A stretch of DNA of 64,000 nucleotides from an uncultured Mycoplasmatota bacterium. GTDB taxonomy: Bacteria; Bacillota_I; Bacilli_A; RF39; UBA660. The notes beneath the pieces are model-generated. The model saw nothing but the letters and a program-made list of their open reading frames with translations. It was not told where the DNA came from and made no database searches. The stretch's first letter is position 1. Each line of letters opens with the position of its first letter. Position numbers and translations under genes: made by a program. The DNA is taken from assembly GCA_900546275.1 (NCBI GenBank), contig URCH01000005.1:1-64000 (forward strand), written 5' to 3'. Shown here piece by piece: positions 36,801 to 45,400 of the stretch.

Positions 36801-39240
36801 TAATAAAAACTTAAAAATAGGTGAAAATACTGTAACAATAACTACAGTTGCTCAAGATGGAAAAACAAGTTTAGAGTATACAATAATTGTTACAAAAAAA
36901 GCTTCCAGCAATGCTTATTTAAGTGATATTGTAACATTCCCAGAAAAAGATTTTGAATTTGATAAAGATAAATATAATTATATTTATCACGTAGAAAACA
37001 ATGTTAATACAATACAAATTATTGGTGTTAGAGAAGATACAACAGCCAAAATTACAGGAAATGGAATTTATAAACTTACCGACAATGATTTAACTGTTAA
37101 ACTTACTGTAACAGCAGAAGATGGGACAACAAAAGTTTATACTGTTGTTGTAACTAAGAAAAAAGATAGTAACGCTAACTTACAAAGTTTAACAATAAAT
37201 AATGGTGAGTTGGTACCATCATTTGATAAAGATACTACTTCATATACAGTAGAAGTTGAAAATTATGTTGATTCTATTACATTAAATGGAATAGCAGAGT
37301 CAGAAAAGGCTACTGTTAGTGGAAATCAAACTTATGATTTAGTTGAAGGTACAAATAAATTATCAATTACTGTAACAGCAGAAGATGGAACAATAAAAAC
37401 ATATTTTGTAAATGTTACTAGAAAAGAAAATGAATTACAACAAACTTTATTAGAAGACTTAACTGTTTTAGAAGGTGAATTAAATCCAAAATTCAGTCCT
37501 AATACATTTAATTATGTTGTAAACATACCAAATGAATATGAAAGTGCAACTATTAATTATGTTAAACATAATAAAGATGCCATAGTTGATATATATGGAA
37601 ACGATAATTTAGAAGTAGGACACAATATTATTACAGTAAAAGTTTCTTATAATGGTGAAGGCACTACATATACTATAGACGCAATTAGACAAGAAGCAAG
37701 TAATACATATTTGAGTGTATTATCTGTAAGCGAAAATGAAATAGTTCCAGAATTTGATAAAACAATTCAAAATTATACATTAGATGTAGGTAATGAAGTT
37801 TCTTTTGTTAATTTAAAAGCGACACCTGAACTTTCTACCAGCACGGTATATATAAAATCTGATTCTTCTTATGTTGAATATAAAGACATAACACAAATTA
37901 ATTTAAAACCAGGAATAAATGACATATATATTAAAGTTATTAGTTCAACAAAATCAGAAAGAGTATATAAACTTACAATTACACGTGCAAATAGTGATGA
38001 AAATAAATTGTTGACTTTAAATACAAGTACTGGTGAAATAAGTCCTAAGTTTGATCCTGAAGTAAATAGTTATACATTAAATGTACCAATTGGTACAAAA
38101 TATGTAACTTTATCAGGAACAGTATCCGATGGGGCTACAGTAACTGGCTTAGAAACATATCAACTATCAGTAGGAAGTGTTACAAAGTTTATTAACGTTA
38201 CATCACAAAGTGGATTAGTTAACACTTATGAGGTTACTATTGTAAGACAAGCAAGTAATGATGCTACAATTACTGATATAAAACCATCAGTAAGTACACT
38301 TAATCCTGAATTTTCTTCTGAAATTAGTGATTATAAAATAGAAGTTGAAGGGGATGTTAAGAATATTTCATTTGATGTTACGACAGCATCAACAGATGCA
38401 GTTGTAATAGGAGATGGAGTTACTGAATTATTCCCAGGTAAAAATATAATTACTATAACTGTTATAGCAGAAGATGGAATTACTCAACAAAGTGTTAATA
38501 TAGAAGTTTATAAAAAAACAGATATTAATTCATTTGAAACCGATTTAGAAATCAATGTACCAATAGGAAATGATTATCAAATTGATATAAAATATAATCC
38601 TGAAAATACTGATTATAAAGAAATGACTTATGTACCACAAGATACATCTATATTAAGTGTTTCAAAAGATGGTTTAATTACACCAAATAAAGTAGGTGAT
38701 ACAACTATTAAAGTTACTTCAACTAGAAATTCCACACTTACTAAAACTATAACTGTTCATGTAATTAATCCAATGATAGAAACTGATACTTATATTATAA
38801 ATCGTGATACAGAAGGTTATGAATATATTACAGGTATGGAACCACATACAACAGTGGATGAATTTTTAAATAATTTAAAGAATGAACGAAGTAATCTTCA
38901 AGTTTATGATAGTACAGAAACAGATGTAATTTCTGATGATGTTAATATTAAAACAAGATATGTAGTTAAATTATCTATTAATGGAACAGTATATGATCAA
39001 CTTGTATTAGTAATTAAAGGTGATATAAGTGGTGATGGATATATTACTGTTGCAGATATAAATAAATCTAAAAATCAAATATCAGCTAAAATAGAGTTTG
39101 ATGAAATAGATAAAGCTGCTGCAGATATTAATATGGATACTTATAATACTGTTGCGGATATAAATAAAATGAAAAACTATATATCAGGAAAAATTAGTTC
39201 GTTGAATACAGAATTATATGATTTCTATAATAAAAAATAA
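24814..39240 (+). CDS. giant secreted protein: glycine-rich modules, cadherin-like repeats, dockerin
   Basis: About 4808 aa (4813 from ATG 24799). Order (numbered from 24799): signal peptide to ANAA (about 42); three glycine-rich modules beginning TFVVPRSGIYKLETWGAQGG near 50, 390 and 750; two or three cadherin-like beta-sandwich repeats; a fourth glycine-rich module near 1275-1530; then roughly 35 cadherin-like repeats (about 85-95 residues, recurring LxPxFxxxxxxYxxxV ... VTAEDG ... YTVxVTR); an Ig-like BIG2-type domain near 4574-4658; and a C-terminal dockerin near 4741-4805 with two calcium loops, DISGDGYITVAD and DINMDTYNTVAD. It has no anchor of its own, so the dockerin should hold it to a cohesin protein. 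Start 24814 is chosen because its upstream sequence aligns with that of the next dockerin gene; no catalytic domain is seen. Confidence 0.88.
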   Translation: MVETKKIEKEFTIKFILAFALIFFFACPFMITKANAAGPTYEFEYSGDYQTFVVPRSGIYKLETWGAQGGDRGANNGGKGGYTTGEVYLKRGDILYIYVGGSGKTHGGYNGGGAQPTLKTYGGGATDIRFVNGAWDNEASLKSRLIVAGGGGTVGASNKVGGAGGLTGGSSSGYGTGGVGATLSGAGSLRAGFGFGGSGTSGSGGHAGAGGGGWYGGGGSTPDGSADDDRGGGGGSSFTWNTQTKQYVPTGYSVSTDYYMTNVNYSTGSRAGDGYAKITALKLDGITNFEINRGNVPIDYKYNLYEYNLTIDNDVENIRFNILTEDGYTLTQSNRSTDMTNNLSVTNTITLTDEETGIVQVYTVNVKKQNAYLENLGVVSYGYSYTGNYEKFYVPATGIYTLETWGAQGGHRGNNNGGKGGYAKAEMYLVKGEVLYVYVGGSGSTLSQDGKTKGWNGGGHTNGYYSAGGVWSETTNMYGGGATDIRYGGNSLYNRVLVAGGGGSVGASNKAGAAAGLSADSGCGTGGTAGAINAAGSYRAGFGYGGNGTFGNGGYGGAGGGGWYGGGGANPDGSADDDKGGGGGSNFAFTSQNSKYVPEGYLVTDKNYLTNATLSNGNVSFKNPSGVTETGHTGNGYVRISPKLINGVSDITINDGEIPIDFDYTIYEYHISVLDSVKAINVNLQLNEGYSMVESYTGSYDITNEKQYVYSVDVKNDITGLTVNYKITFHKQSDYLMSGTTGSYGYTYNGLPQKFVAPAAGIYTLEAWGAQGGDRGNNNGGKGGYSTGQIFLNKGQILYVYVGSSGNAGGWNGGGKAGYGTIYGGGASDIRIGGQSLYNRLIVAGGGGSVGSTNNAGGVGGGSTGGAGAGSYGSGAEGASQIKAGNNYGTFGQGGSGIAANGGYGGGGGGGWYGGGGAGVDGSGDDDRAGGGGSGFVWTSASSTTVPSEYLLSSSQYLMEASTKAGNTSFPNTTGGTETGHEGNGFVKISFSLSYDFDIIVSDNVTLDKEFDYDVKDYTGTLDSNDSSLVTFKVTDSDSILSVDGDGTREIHVGDNTFNITITYINGAVEVFSYHIYREANDIDYLNNIYFDEHSISEFSDVSFDKNTYTYNVNLPYYMDEYDLTVDKGSSDQIITNIGHISNKSNSYSIPISVTNETGTSTKIYTLNINLPHSSKIKKLTFNSSGGSVIDFPITDDKTEFDIEFESHIASIDTLVELYDGEAKATVSGDGYIQSDKFDIIITVTEPHVEPTTYTLHAKRVTVSGYEKNLGYNGNVQTIIIPYDHEYLLEVWGAQGGAGGGRGGYSYGTIYLEKGTILYAYAGGSGANGGFNGGGSSRVGKGGGASDIRIGTDSLYSRVIVAGGGGGHGSDGCAAGAVGGGLNGGGSSASGSCGTQAGGGTQTDGGTYGKYNKAIGTIGKFGIGANAPTSGGNYFGGGGGGGWYGGGSGATSGWSNGGGGGSGFIYTSETAYVIENAKEWLLDSKYYLTNANTVSGSNYFKSPTGTMETGHSGNGYVKVTIPYQQSENNFLDGIISNKGVMTPEWDYNVDTYYLKLNSDDVEINIEGVPADSKASVVGNGNYTIESGTTEIPLVVTAENGYTKTYKVIVTRDADTNATPKNIFINGLIEEYCATLDGACDYKFDPEINTYNVKVPYTIREIVMVVDKAHYFQTVNGDGLYELSGGNNKFQVDVTSEDKNHTTSWNYNIYRDMDGNADLKVLRMISPEYEINYSYNITDYYVTVPNETERVELEAIADDENATVKIDSSDLQYGENTITITVTAANGNQKQYNVHVNRLESNNAFLKELTINDITDSENIKELEITPTFNKMNLKYNMVVENSVSKISLSGVLEDSLLATVTGLDEYNLNVGANTINVVVTAQDGSTLTYTFIINRKANANTLLSSLTVDEANLTEPFESTKFVYYMYITGETEKLTINAVPEADTSKYTIIGNYNNLQAGKNEIIIRVTAEDGSTCDYKIIVNRAGYTDNYLQSLLVTNGSEIYKLTPNFDPLYDNYTLTIPNEVTNVLLTATADGNKRAKIGNSSVYVKNINLLTENPSNNVITVTAEDGTVRTYTLTITREKSDDNSLSTLIVKDNNLIPSFNSDTLDYSFTTNDRTLDITAIPTNKYAKVEISENAKSLVAGLNVVTIKVTSETGNERIYTLNVTRELSNDNTLKTLEVKNNTLTPSFDPEQLEYNLDTFDKKIDITAIANNKYATVKIEGDLNLKEGINDIKILVTSESGDTREYIIHANRVLDDNNYLASLTTNVGFNETFDKETLEYTKTTEDKQISINATLESKNAVYSITDVDGNIITSFPQNLKLGENIFFINVTAQNGNVRTYKITITNNKNSDSKLSNLTTSEGINETFSPDSYQYTLSTKEHKITITPILRSKYSSYKIYDINGDVVSNEVELTTGQNIYMIIVEAENGTTTTYNLVVDRSAKDIATIDSLGIDVTPTFNKNNFDYTITTDETSLNLENIVLTDSYSTYTISGNSNFSNDSTSTVTIKVTSEDLKVTNTYTIVVTKIVSTDPRLSTFELNNYDFNPVFDKDKTEYEVFVPNGLQQASLKLKTLKNTSKIKSIMINNSEQVVSEINSFENNVSIPDVSSSPTITVIVEAENGDEKTYTLTISSEDLINNYLSTLNVSCGNLEPAFDRTINEYIVFTDSSTTSCNVLSTPEVSISTVEGNGDYNFDANAKYLLVPITVTSSRGEKRVYNVKIRKPLSNESRLSSLDLIGNTLTPLFDSDTFEYSVTVSNNISKLNKESFTYTTIDPDSVVTFPEINLKSGNVTQYVITSKSEDGTTESKYTLNVTREKSSNTIITEVNIDTLGNTYKCVMDQTTKSCNVTLPSNTSNFTLNATLPEGATVNPSNPSSHIFDEEDNSKTISLVVTAEDDTEDTYTVNVNRAESSNNDLLDLKVNYVSLPNFSSQVLEYDKTVLGTMSQVMISATLADKKATIVTDLSQPFNLEYGINKIDVVVRAQNKEEKTYTINITRSDSADATLSSLSVKNYPFEETYDPEETDYTIRVPRTKKTLTREEILYTLSDKNAIISLDNKLDIDFTKPNNIYTITVTAGDGVVQKYYHISVLPELSTNNNVESVVVNQTELKHKDNVFTYDIFDTDASAILESITLSNEYATHNVILPQKISYDNPYKFIVTAENGDVALYTVQLARTKTRELKLSNIEVKFNEDDDCTDICTLDKVFNEDATDYEIYIPNELTSLENIIVTPKNDLQNYEIIGNEDLKVGENKIIIRVKNSLDEIFDYTLTVYREANSDPNIAGISFKTPEYDITEFDENLYEYNVEFNAIESGKYELEFEKKNENQNITIKGAKVLYFGRNDIIVHTESESCSSTVKTRKGCNERDYIIHAYRNEAYSNLLASLTVSSGDTADLLQVFNKYKFDYVLEVDSEISKIKIEGTAFDTTHTTVTGNGEFDLEQGLNTFNIIVTPETGDSATYTLSIIRKQSDNVNLANLKVKGYELTPSFSKNVLDYYIEIDSTVNSLDIIYEKESPEQTVYISGNSNFVTGENIVKVVVLSGDKTRGKTYNIHATRKPSENNLLNGITVKSTKNGVETIHALTPSFDSLVNNYTVNVSSTISEVTISTIKGQVMQNITGNGSYILEYGENIIPIIVTSENGSINTYQVTINREFDFELLDLTVSHDGTIYPITPNYSNDVFEYNVSVGNEVKDVLINATLKETLNDISGLGEYELNTGNNDITLTVSYLDKGSINYVIHINREKSSDNLLKNLQVAEGVITPIFDPDTLEYSVNIPFEYESATIIYETNSKEATVEIKNNTNLEVEVTKDIEVIVTAENGDKKTYIIHATRMQKPVASNRLTDMYIDEGTLDPIFNIGMMNYTTEVGKDVKRINLHLKAEEPLYTKVEVYKLGSTSTTTVDMTVSDPKIMLNVDSGKNPFVIRVTNYEGNIRNYQLDVYKAGPNEARIKSLSFDYGTLSPTFDKNKNAYTMEVDSKVTSINESVVMMDEKATYTITGNKNLKIGENTVTITTVAQDGKTSLEYTIIVTKKASSNAYLSDIVTFPEKDFEFDKDKYNYIYHVENNVNTIQIIGVREDTTAKITGNGIYKLTDNDLTVKLTVTAEDGTTKVYTVVVTKKKDSNANLQSLTINNGELVPSFDKDTTSYTVEVENYVDSITLNGIAESEKATVSGNQTYDLVEGTNKLSITVTAEDGTIKTYFVNVTRKENELQQTLLEDLTVLEGELNPKFSPNTFNYVVNIPNEYESATINYVKHNKDAIVDIYGNDNLEVGHNIITVKVSYNGEGTTYTIDAIRQEASNTYLSVLSVSENEIVPEFDKTIQNYTLDVGNEVSFVNLKATPELSTSTVYIKSDSSYVEYKDITQINLKPGINDIYIKVISSTKSERVYKLTITRANSDENKLLTLNTSTGEISPKFDPEVNSYTLNVPIGTKYVTLSGTVSDGATVTGLETYQLSVGSVTKFINVTSQSGLVNTYEVTIVRQASNDATITDIKPSVSTLNPEFSSEISDYKIEVEGDVKNISFDVTTASTDAVVIGDGVTELFPGKNIITITVIAEDGITQQSVNIEVYKKTDINSFETDLEINVPIGNDYQIDIKYNPENTDYKEMTYVPQDTSILSVSKDGLITPNKVGDTTIKVTSTRNSTLTKTITVHVINPMIETDTYIINRDTEGYEYITGMEPHTTVDEFLNNLKNERSNLQVYDSTETDVISDDVNIKTRYVVKLSINGTVYDQLVLVIKGDISGDGYITVADINKSKNQISAKIEFDEIDKAAADINMDTYNTVADINKMKNYISGKISSLNTELYDFYNKK

Positions 39241-39281
39241 AAGGAATTTTAATTTTAAATAATTAAAATTCTTTTTTTGTT
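39241..39281 (+). terminator. terminator of giant protein gene
   Basis: A 14-bp stem with one G-U pair (39241-39254 with 39261-39274) and a run of seven T, directly after the stop. Confidence 0.85.
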
Positions 39282-39444
39282 TAATTAGTGATATATATAG
39301 TTTAGATATTAATAATTTTTCACTAATGTTACTTATTATATAATTAATAATATTCATTTTTATAAATTAAATATTTAGTTTAATTTTATAATGAAAATTC
39401 TATATTTTTTTGCGAATTTTGTAGAAAAAAAACGAAAAAATTGA

Positions 39445-39450
39445 TATACT
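39445..39450 (+). promoter_or_regulatory. extended -10 of second dockerin operon
   Basis: TGATATACT: TATACT with the TGn extension, 34 bp before the ATG, no good -35. The region 39282-39444 is otherwise AT-rich filler; only an inverted repeat TTAGTGA/TCACTAA near 39284-39325 was noticed. Confidence 0.45.
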
Positions 39451-39483
39451 TGTATAGAATAGTAAAGGTAGGATTGTCGTGGT

Positions 39484-42400
39484 ATGAAAAATGATAAAAA
39501 GTATTTTAAACATATCTGTTCATTGTTTATTTTATTTATTACAATTTGTTTTACAAATGCAAAGGCAGATACAGCTCATAACTTAAATATTAAAATGATT
39601 AAGTGTGATGAATCAAAATATAATTCATTCGCAACACAAAATGATTATAAAAGTTGTTACAATGATTATGTATCAGGAAAACTTTCATCATATGTAATTA
39701 ATACAGGTGATGAAGTGGATACTGGAACTGTAATTTTAACAATCTTAAATTATACACCAGGGAGTCCTCAAGTAATAACAAGTATTAATACTCGTTTAAA
39801 TATTGATACCGATGTTTTAACACCAATAGTAAAAACAAATGGAAGTCTTTTATATTACCAAACTACTTATTGGCCTGAAGATTCAAATTACTCTACAAGT
39901 TTTAACTATAATTCGACTTCAGGAATAATAGGTGGTTCATTTGTTGATAGTGAAGATGTTCCTTTGACAGAAGAAACAGAACTATTATATTTTTTCTTAA
40001 AAATAAATGATTCTGCTACAGGAACAATTCCTATTGAATTTTCAAAAAAACCAGGAGATAATGATATGACTGATTTTGATGGAAATCAATATGAGTTTAC
40101 AACTACTGATGCGAATGTAAAAATACCAGGAGAATCATTATCACATGATGCTTCACTTGGAACATTAACAGTAACAAATGGATCTACAACTTATCCACTT
40201 TCTCCTGAGTTTGTATCAGGAAGTGTAGATAATAAATCATATACTGCTGTAGTTCCAAATGATATAGAATATATTAACTTAAATGCAACAGCAAATCATA
40301 GCAAGGCTTCAATATTAAGTGGCATTTTAGGAAAAAATAACATTAATGTTGGAGAAAATAGTTTTACAATTACAGTAACAAGTGAGTTTGGTAACATTGA
40401 AGTTTATACATTAAACGTATATAGATTATCAAATGATGCAACACTTTCTTCAATTAATTTAACTAATGGTATAAGTTTTGGAAATTTAATTAGTGGAACT
40501 TATAGTTATTCAACAACAATACCTTATGCCATAACTTCTACATCAGTTTCTGCAACTCCTACTCATGCCAATGCTTATGTTGATAGTGGACTTGGAACAT
40601 GGAATCTATCTAATTCTGGAACATTATCAAATAATAAAGTTTTAGTTGTAAAAGCAGAAAACTGTCTAAGTAAATACTCAAGTGTACCAGGTAATAGTTG
40701 TACATCTCAAAATTATAATTTAACAATTAATCGACAAGCAGCATCAGATAATAGTTATTTAAAAAGTTTAACTGTTGATGGTGTAAGCGTTAGCGATTTT
40801 AACAAAACCAAACAAGAATATGATTTAGGAACAGTAGCAAATAATAAATCATCAATGTTATTAAATGGTTTAGTTGACGATACAGGCAAAGCAAGTGTTT
40901 CAGGTCTTGGAACAGTAAATTTAAATATTGGAGAAAACAATTTCACAATTACAGTAACAGCAGAAGATAAATCAACAAGAGAATATAAAATTAAAGTATA
41001 TAGATTATCAAATGAAAATAAATTATCTAGTTTAACTATAACATCTTCTCCTCAAGCTACAATGTCTCCAGCATTTACTTCAACATTTAATGGAACTTAT
41101 ACATATAATTATGATGCAACTGTTACAGATATTACAGTAAGTGCTACTGTACTTGATACAGGAAAAGCAAGTGTATCAATTTATGATTTAGAAAAAGGTG
41201 AGTCATCTTCTTCAGCAACACTTAATACACAATCAAAAACTTTTGGAATAGAAACTAAAAATGTTTATGTAGTAGTAACAGCAGAGGATGGAACAGTAAA
41301 TACTTATACAATAGATTTAACTAGAACAAAATCATCAGATAACAGTTTAAAATCTTTAATAATAGATAATGGAACATTAACACCTTCATTTAATTCAACA
41401 ACAAGAACATATACAGCAGAAGTAGAAGGTAATGTAACTTCAATTAATGTTAATGCAATACCTAATTCATTATATGGAAAAATTAAGAGTATAACTGGTA
41501 ATACTAATTTGAATTTTGGTAATAATCAAATAGAAATCATAGTAGAAGCAGAAAATGGAAATACAGCATCTTATATTATTAATGTAACAAGAAAACAATA
41601 TGATATTTCAACACTAGATGATATAAAAATAGATGGTGTAAGTATAGAAAACTTTAATAAAGATACTAAAGAATATGATTTAAAAACAGTAAATTTTGAA
41701 AAAGATAGTATTAACATTGAAACAACAAAAAGTAATAGTTATGCAACAGTATCAGGCGACGGATTAGTGTCACTTAAAACAGGTGATAATAAAATAGTCA
41801 TTACAGTAACTGCACAAAATGGTATAGATAAATCAGAATATGTATTAAATTTATATAGAGAAAAAAATAATGATACTTCAATATCAAATTTAAAAGTTAA
41901 AGGCATAGAAGCAAAAAATACAGATGTTGGTATTTATGAAGTAACAGTACCAAACGATGTTACTATCCTTACTCCAAGCGATGTAATCTTTGATTATCCA
42001 AGTGATGCAACAATAGTAAAAAGTCAAACATTAACTCTATTAACTACTGAAGTTAATGACTATCGCTTTAAAGTTATTGCAGAAGATAGTACAGAACAAG
42101 AATATTCAATAAAAGTAACTAGAACAGCTTCAAATGATTCATCTTTAAATAAAGTTACTTTAATTATAGGAAACGATGACAGCAGATATTGCTTAATGGA
42201 TAGTGATAATACTTGCCGTATTGAAGTACCTGTAGATACATTACAATTTACTTTAGAAACAGATATAGCAAGTACAGCATCTGTTGTACCATCAGATGAT
42301 ACTGTTCACTCAATGCCAGCAAGTGAATCATCAAAAAGTATTACTTTAACTGTAACGGCAGAAGACGGAACAACTACTGTTTATACAGTTAATGTTGAAA

Positions 42401-45400
42401 GACAAAAATCATCAAATGCAAATTTATCAGACTTAAAAGTTAATGGACAAACAATAGAAGGGTTTAATTCATCAAAGCAAACATATGAAATATCAGTTCC
42501 TGGAACTATAGATAAGGCTCTTATAGAAGCAACTGTTGAAGATACAGATAAAGCAGTAATAACTACAGATTTATCAAATCAATTTGATTTAGAATTTGAT
42601 AAACAAAATAAAATTGAAATATCAGTTCAAGCTGAAAATAAAACAGTAAAAACTTATACAATTTATATTACCAGAAACCATAGACAAGATATTACTTTAA
42701 AAGACTTAACAATTAATGGTGTAACTATATCAGATTTTACTTCAACAAAAGATGAATACACTTTATCTGAATTACCTTATAACACACATCAACTTAACAT
42801 AGTAGCAACTCCAAATGATGAATTGGCTACAAAAACAGGTGATGGACTAGTAAGAATTAATACTGGAAATAACGATATAACCATTACAGTTTATGCACAT
42901 GATACAAGCATATATCATGATTATGTGATACATGTTAGTCGTAAACTTAATGATGATGCAGGAATTAAAGAAATAAGTTTATCTGGAAATAAAGCAACAT
43001 ATAATAGTTCAACTAAAAAATATGAAGTAACAGTACCAAACAATATAGAAGAAGTCAATGCAAGTAATTTAATCGTTAATGTAAATGATCCAATAACATC
43101 TAGTGATAAAAAAGCAACCGTAGCATTTGATACAACACCTATTTTAACTACATCAACAAATGATATAACAATTAAAGTAACAGCAGAGGATGGAACAGTT
43201 AAAGACTATATTTTGTCAGTAACAAGAACTAAATCAAATATTGCAACATTAGATAGTTTAACAGTAACAAATGGTTCATTTAATCCAAGTTTTTCAAAAG
43301 ATACATTTGAATATTCAGTAACCGTACCTGTTGAAACTACTGAATTTAATGTTTCCGGAGTAACAACAGAAAGCCATGCTAATATAACATCAGGCGTTGG
43401 TCATTATACAATGACTGAAAGTAGTACAAGAGTTGAAGTAGTAGTTGTAAGTGAAGATTTATCAGTAACAAATACATATATATTAAATATTACTAGAACA
43501 AAATCAAGTGTGAATACACTTTCAGATATTACTGTAAGTGAAGGAACATTAACACCTACTTTTGCTTCTAACAAAACATCATATACTGTAAATGTAGCAG
43601 GAGATATAGATTCAATAGAAATAGGTGCTACTTTAACAGATAGTAGAGCTAAAATATTATCTGGAACAGGTACACATCAATTAAATGTAGGCAGTAATAC
43701 AATTACTATAGAAGTTGAAAGTGAATCTGGAGCAAAACAAAACTATACAATAAATGTTATTAGAGCTAAAAAACTAAATAATAATTTAGCAACCTTAAAA
43801 GTAGATGGAATAAGTGTTAAAGACTTTGATAAAGATACACTTGAATATACATTAGATGATGTATTATATTCAAAAACTAGTATTGATATATCTGCCACTG
43901 CTGAAGATGAAGATGCTACAATTGAAGGTGTAGGAACAAAAGGATTAAAAACAGGTTTAAATGAATTTAATATAGTTGTAACTGCACAAAATGGTGATAA
44001 GAAAACATATACAATTAAAATAAATAGAGCTAAAAATGATAATGCTAATTTAAGTTTACTAGCGGTAAGTGGATATGTTTTAGTTCCAACATTTGATAGT
44101 GAAATTTATGACTATGAAGTAACCGTTGATGCAATAAAAGAAAAATTACTTGCATCTGAGGTAACAGCAGAACCAGAGGATAGCAATGCAACAGTAGAAA
44201 AACCAGAAGAAATTTCTTTATCAACAACTAATGATAATTATTATATAATTAAGGTAACTGCAGAAAATGGAAATGTAAAAACATATACAATTAAAGTAAT
44301 TAGACCAAAATCTAGTGATGCAACTATTAAAGAAGTTAAATTAACTGGTGCTACAATATCTCCAACATTTACTCCAAATAATAAAGATTATGTATTAACT
44401 GTCCCTTATGGAAAAACAGATTTTAGGGTAGAAGCAATTGCTAATGTTAAAACAACTACTATTACAGGAAATGGAAATTATAAATTGTCTGATGGAAAAG
44501 TAATAATAACTTCACAAGCAGAAGATGGAACTGTATTGGTATATAATTTCACAATAGTAGAAGCACTAAGTAATGATGCAACGTTAAGTGATTTAAATGT
44601 TAGTGGATATCCTTTGGATAAAACATTCTATTCAACAACACTTAATTACTCAATAGGAGATTTACCTTATGGAACAACACAACTAAGAATTAATGCAACA
44701 CCTAATAACGCATTGTCTACTATTGAATATTACGTAGATGGTGTAAAACAAGAAAGTAATATAGTTAATATACCTGAAATTCTAGGCTCAAAAACTATTT
44801 CAGTTAAAGTTCTAGCCAATGATAAAGTTACAACACAAACTTATAATATTAGTTATAACATTGTAGCTTCTGATAATTCATATTTAAGTAAACTAGTTTC
44901 ATCAGTTGGTACAATTGACTTTATAAAGACAAATTCAAATTATAACATTACTGTTGACAATGAAATTACTAGTGTTGACTTAACTTTAGAAACTGAAGAT
45001 AAAAATGCAACAATAACAGTTAATGGAGCTACATCATTTACTCCAAAAACAGTTACTATTTCAGATTTAAATATAGGAAATAATTCAATTAGTATATTAG
45101 TAACTGCTCAAAACGCAACAACAAGAACTTATAATTTAGTAATTAAAAGATTAGATAAACAAGCTTCAAATGATGCATATTTAAGTTCATTAAGTGTAGA
45201 TGGTTATGAATTTGATAAGGAATTTACAATGAATCAAGAAGAATATTCAATTGGACAAATTCCGTTTGAAACAGATAAACTTACAGTAAATGCAACAGCT
45301 AATATGGGAACATCAAAAATAAGTTATTTAGTAAATGGAATTAAACAAGATAGCAATGTTGTAACAATTCCAAAAATAGAGGGTACATCAGCTATAGTTG

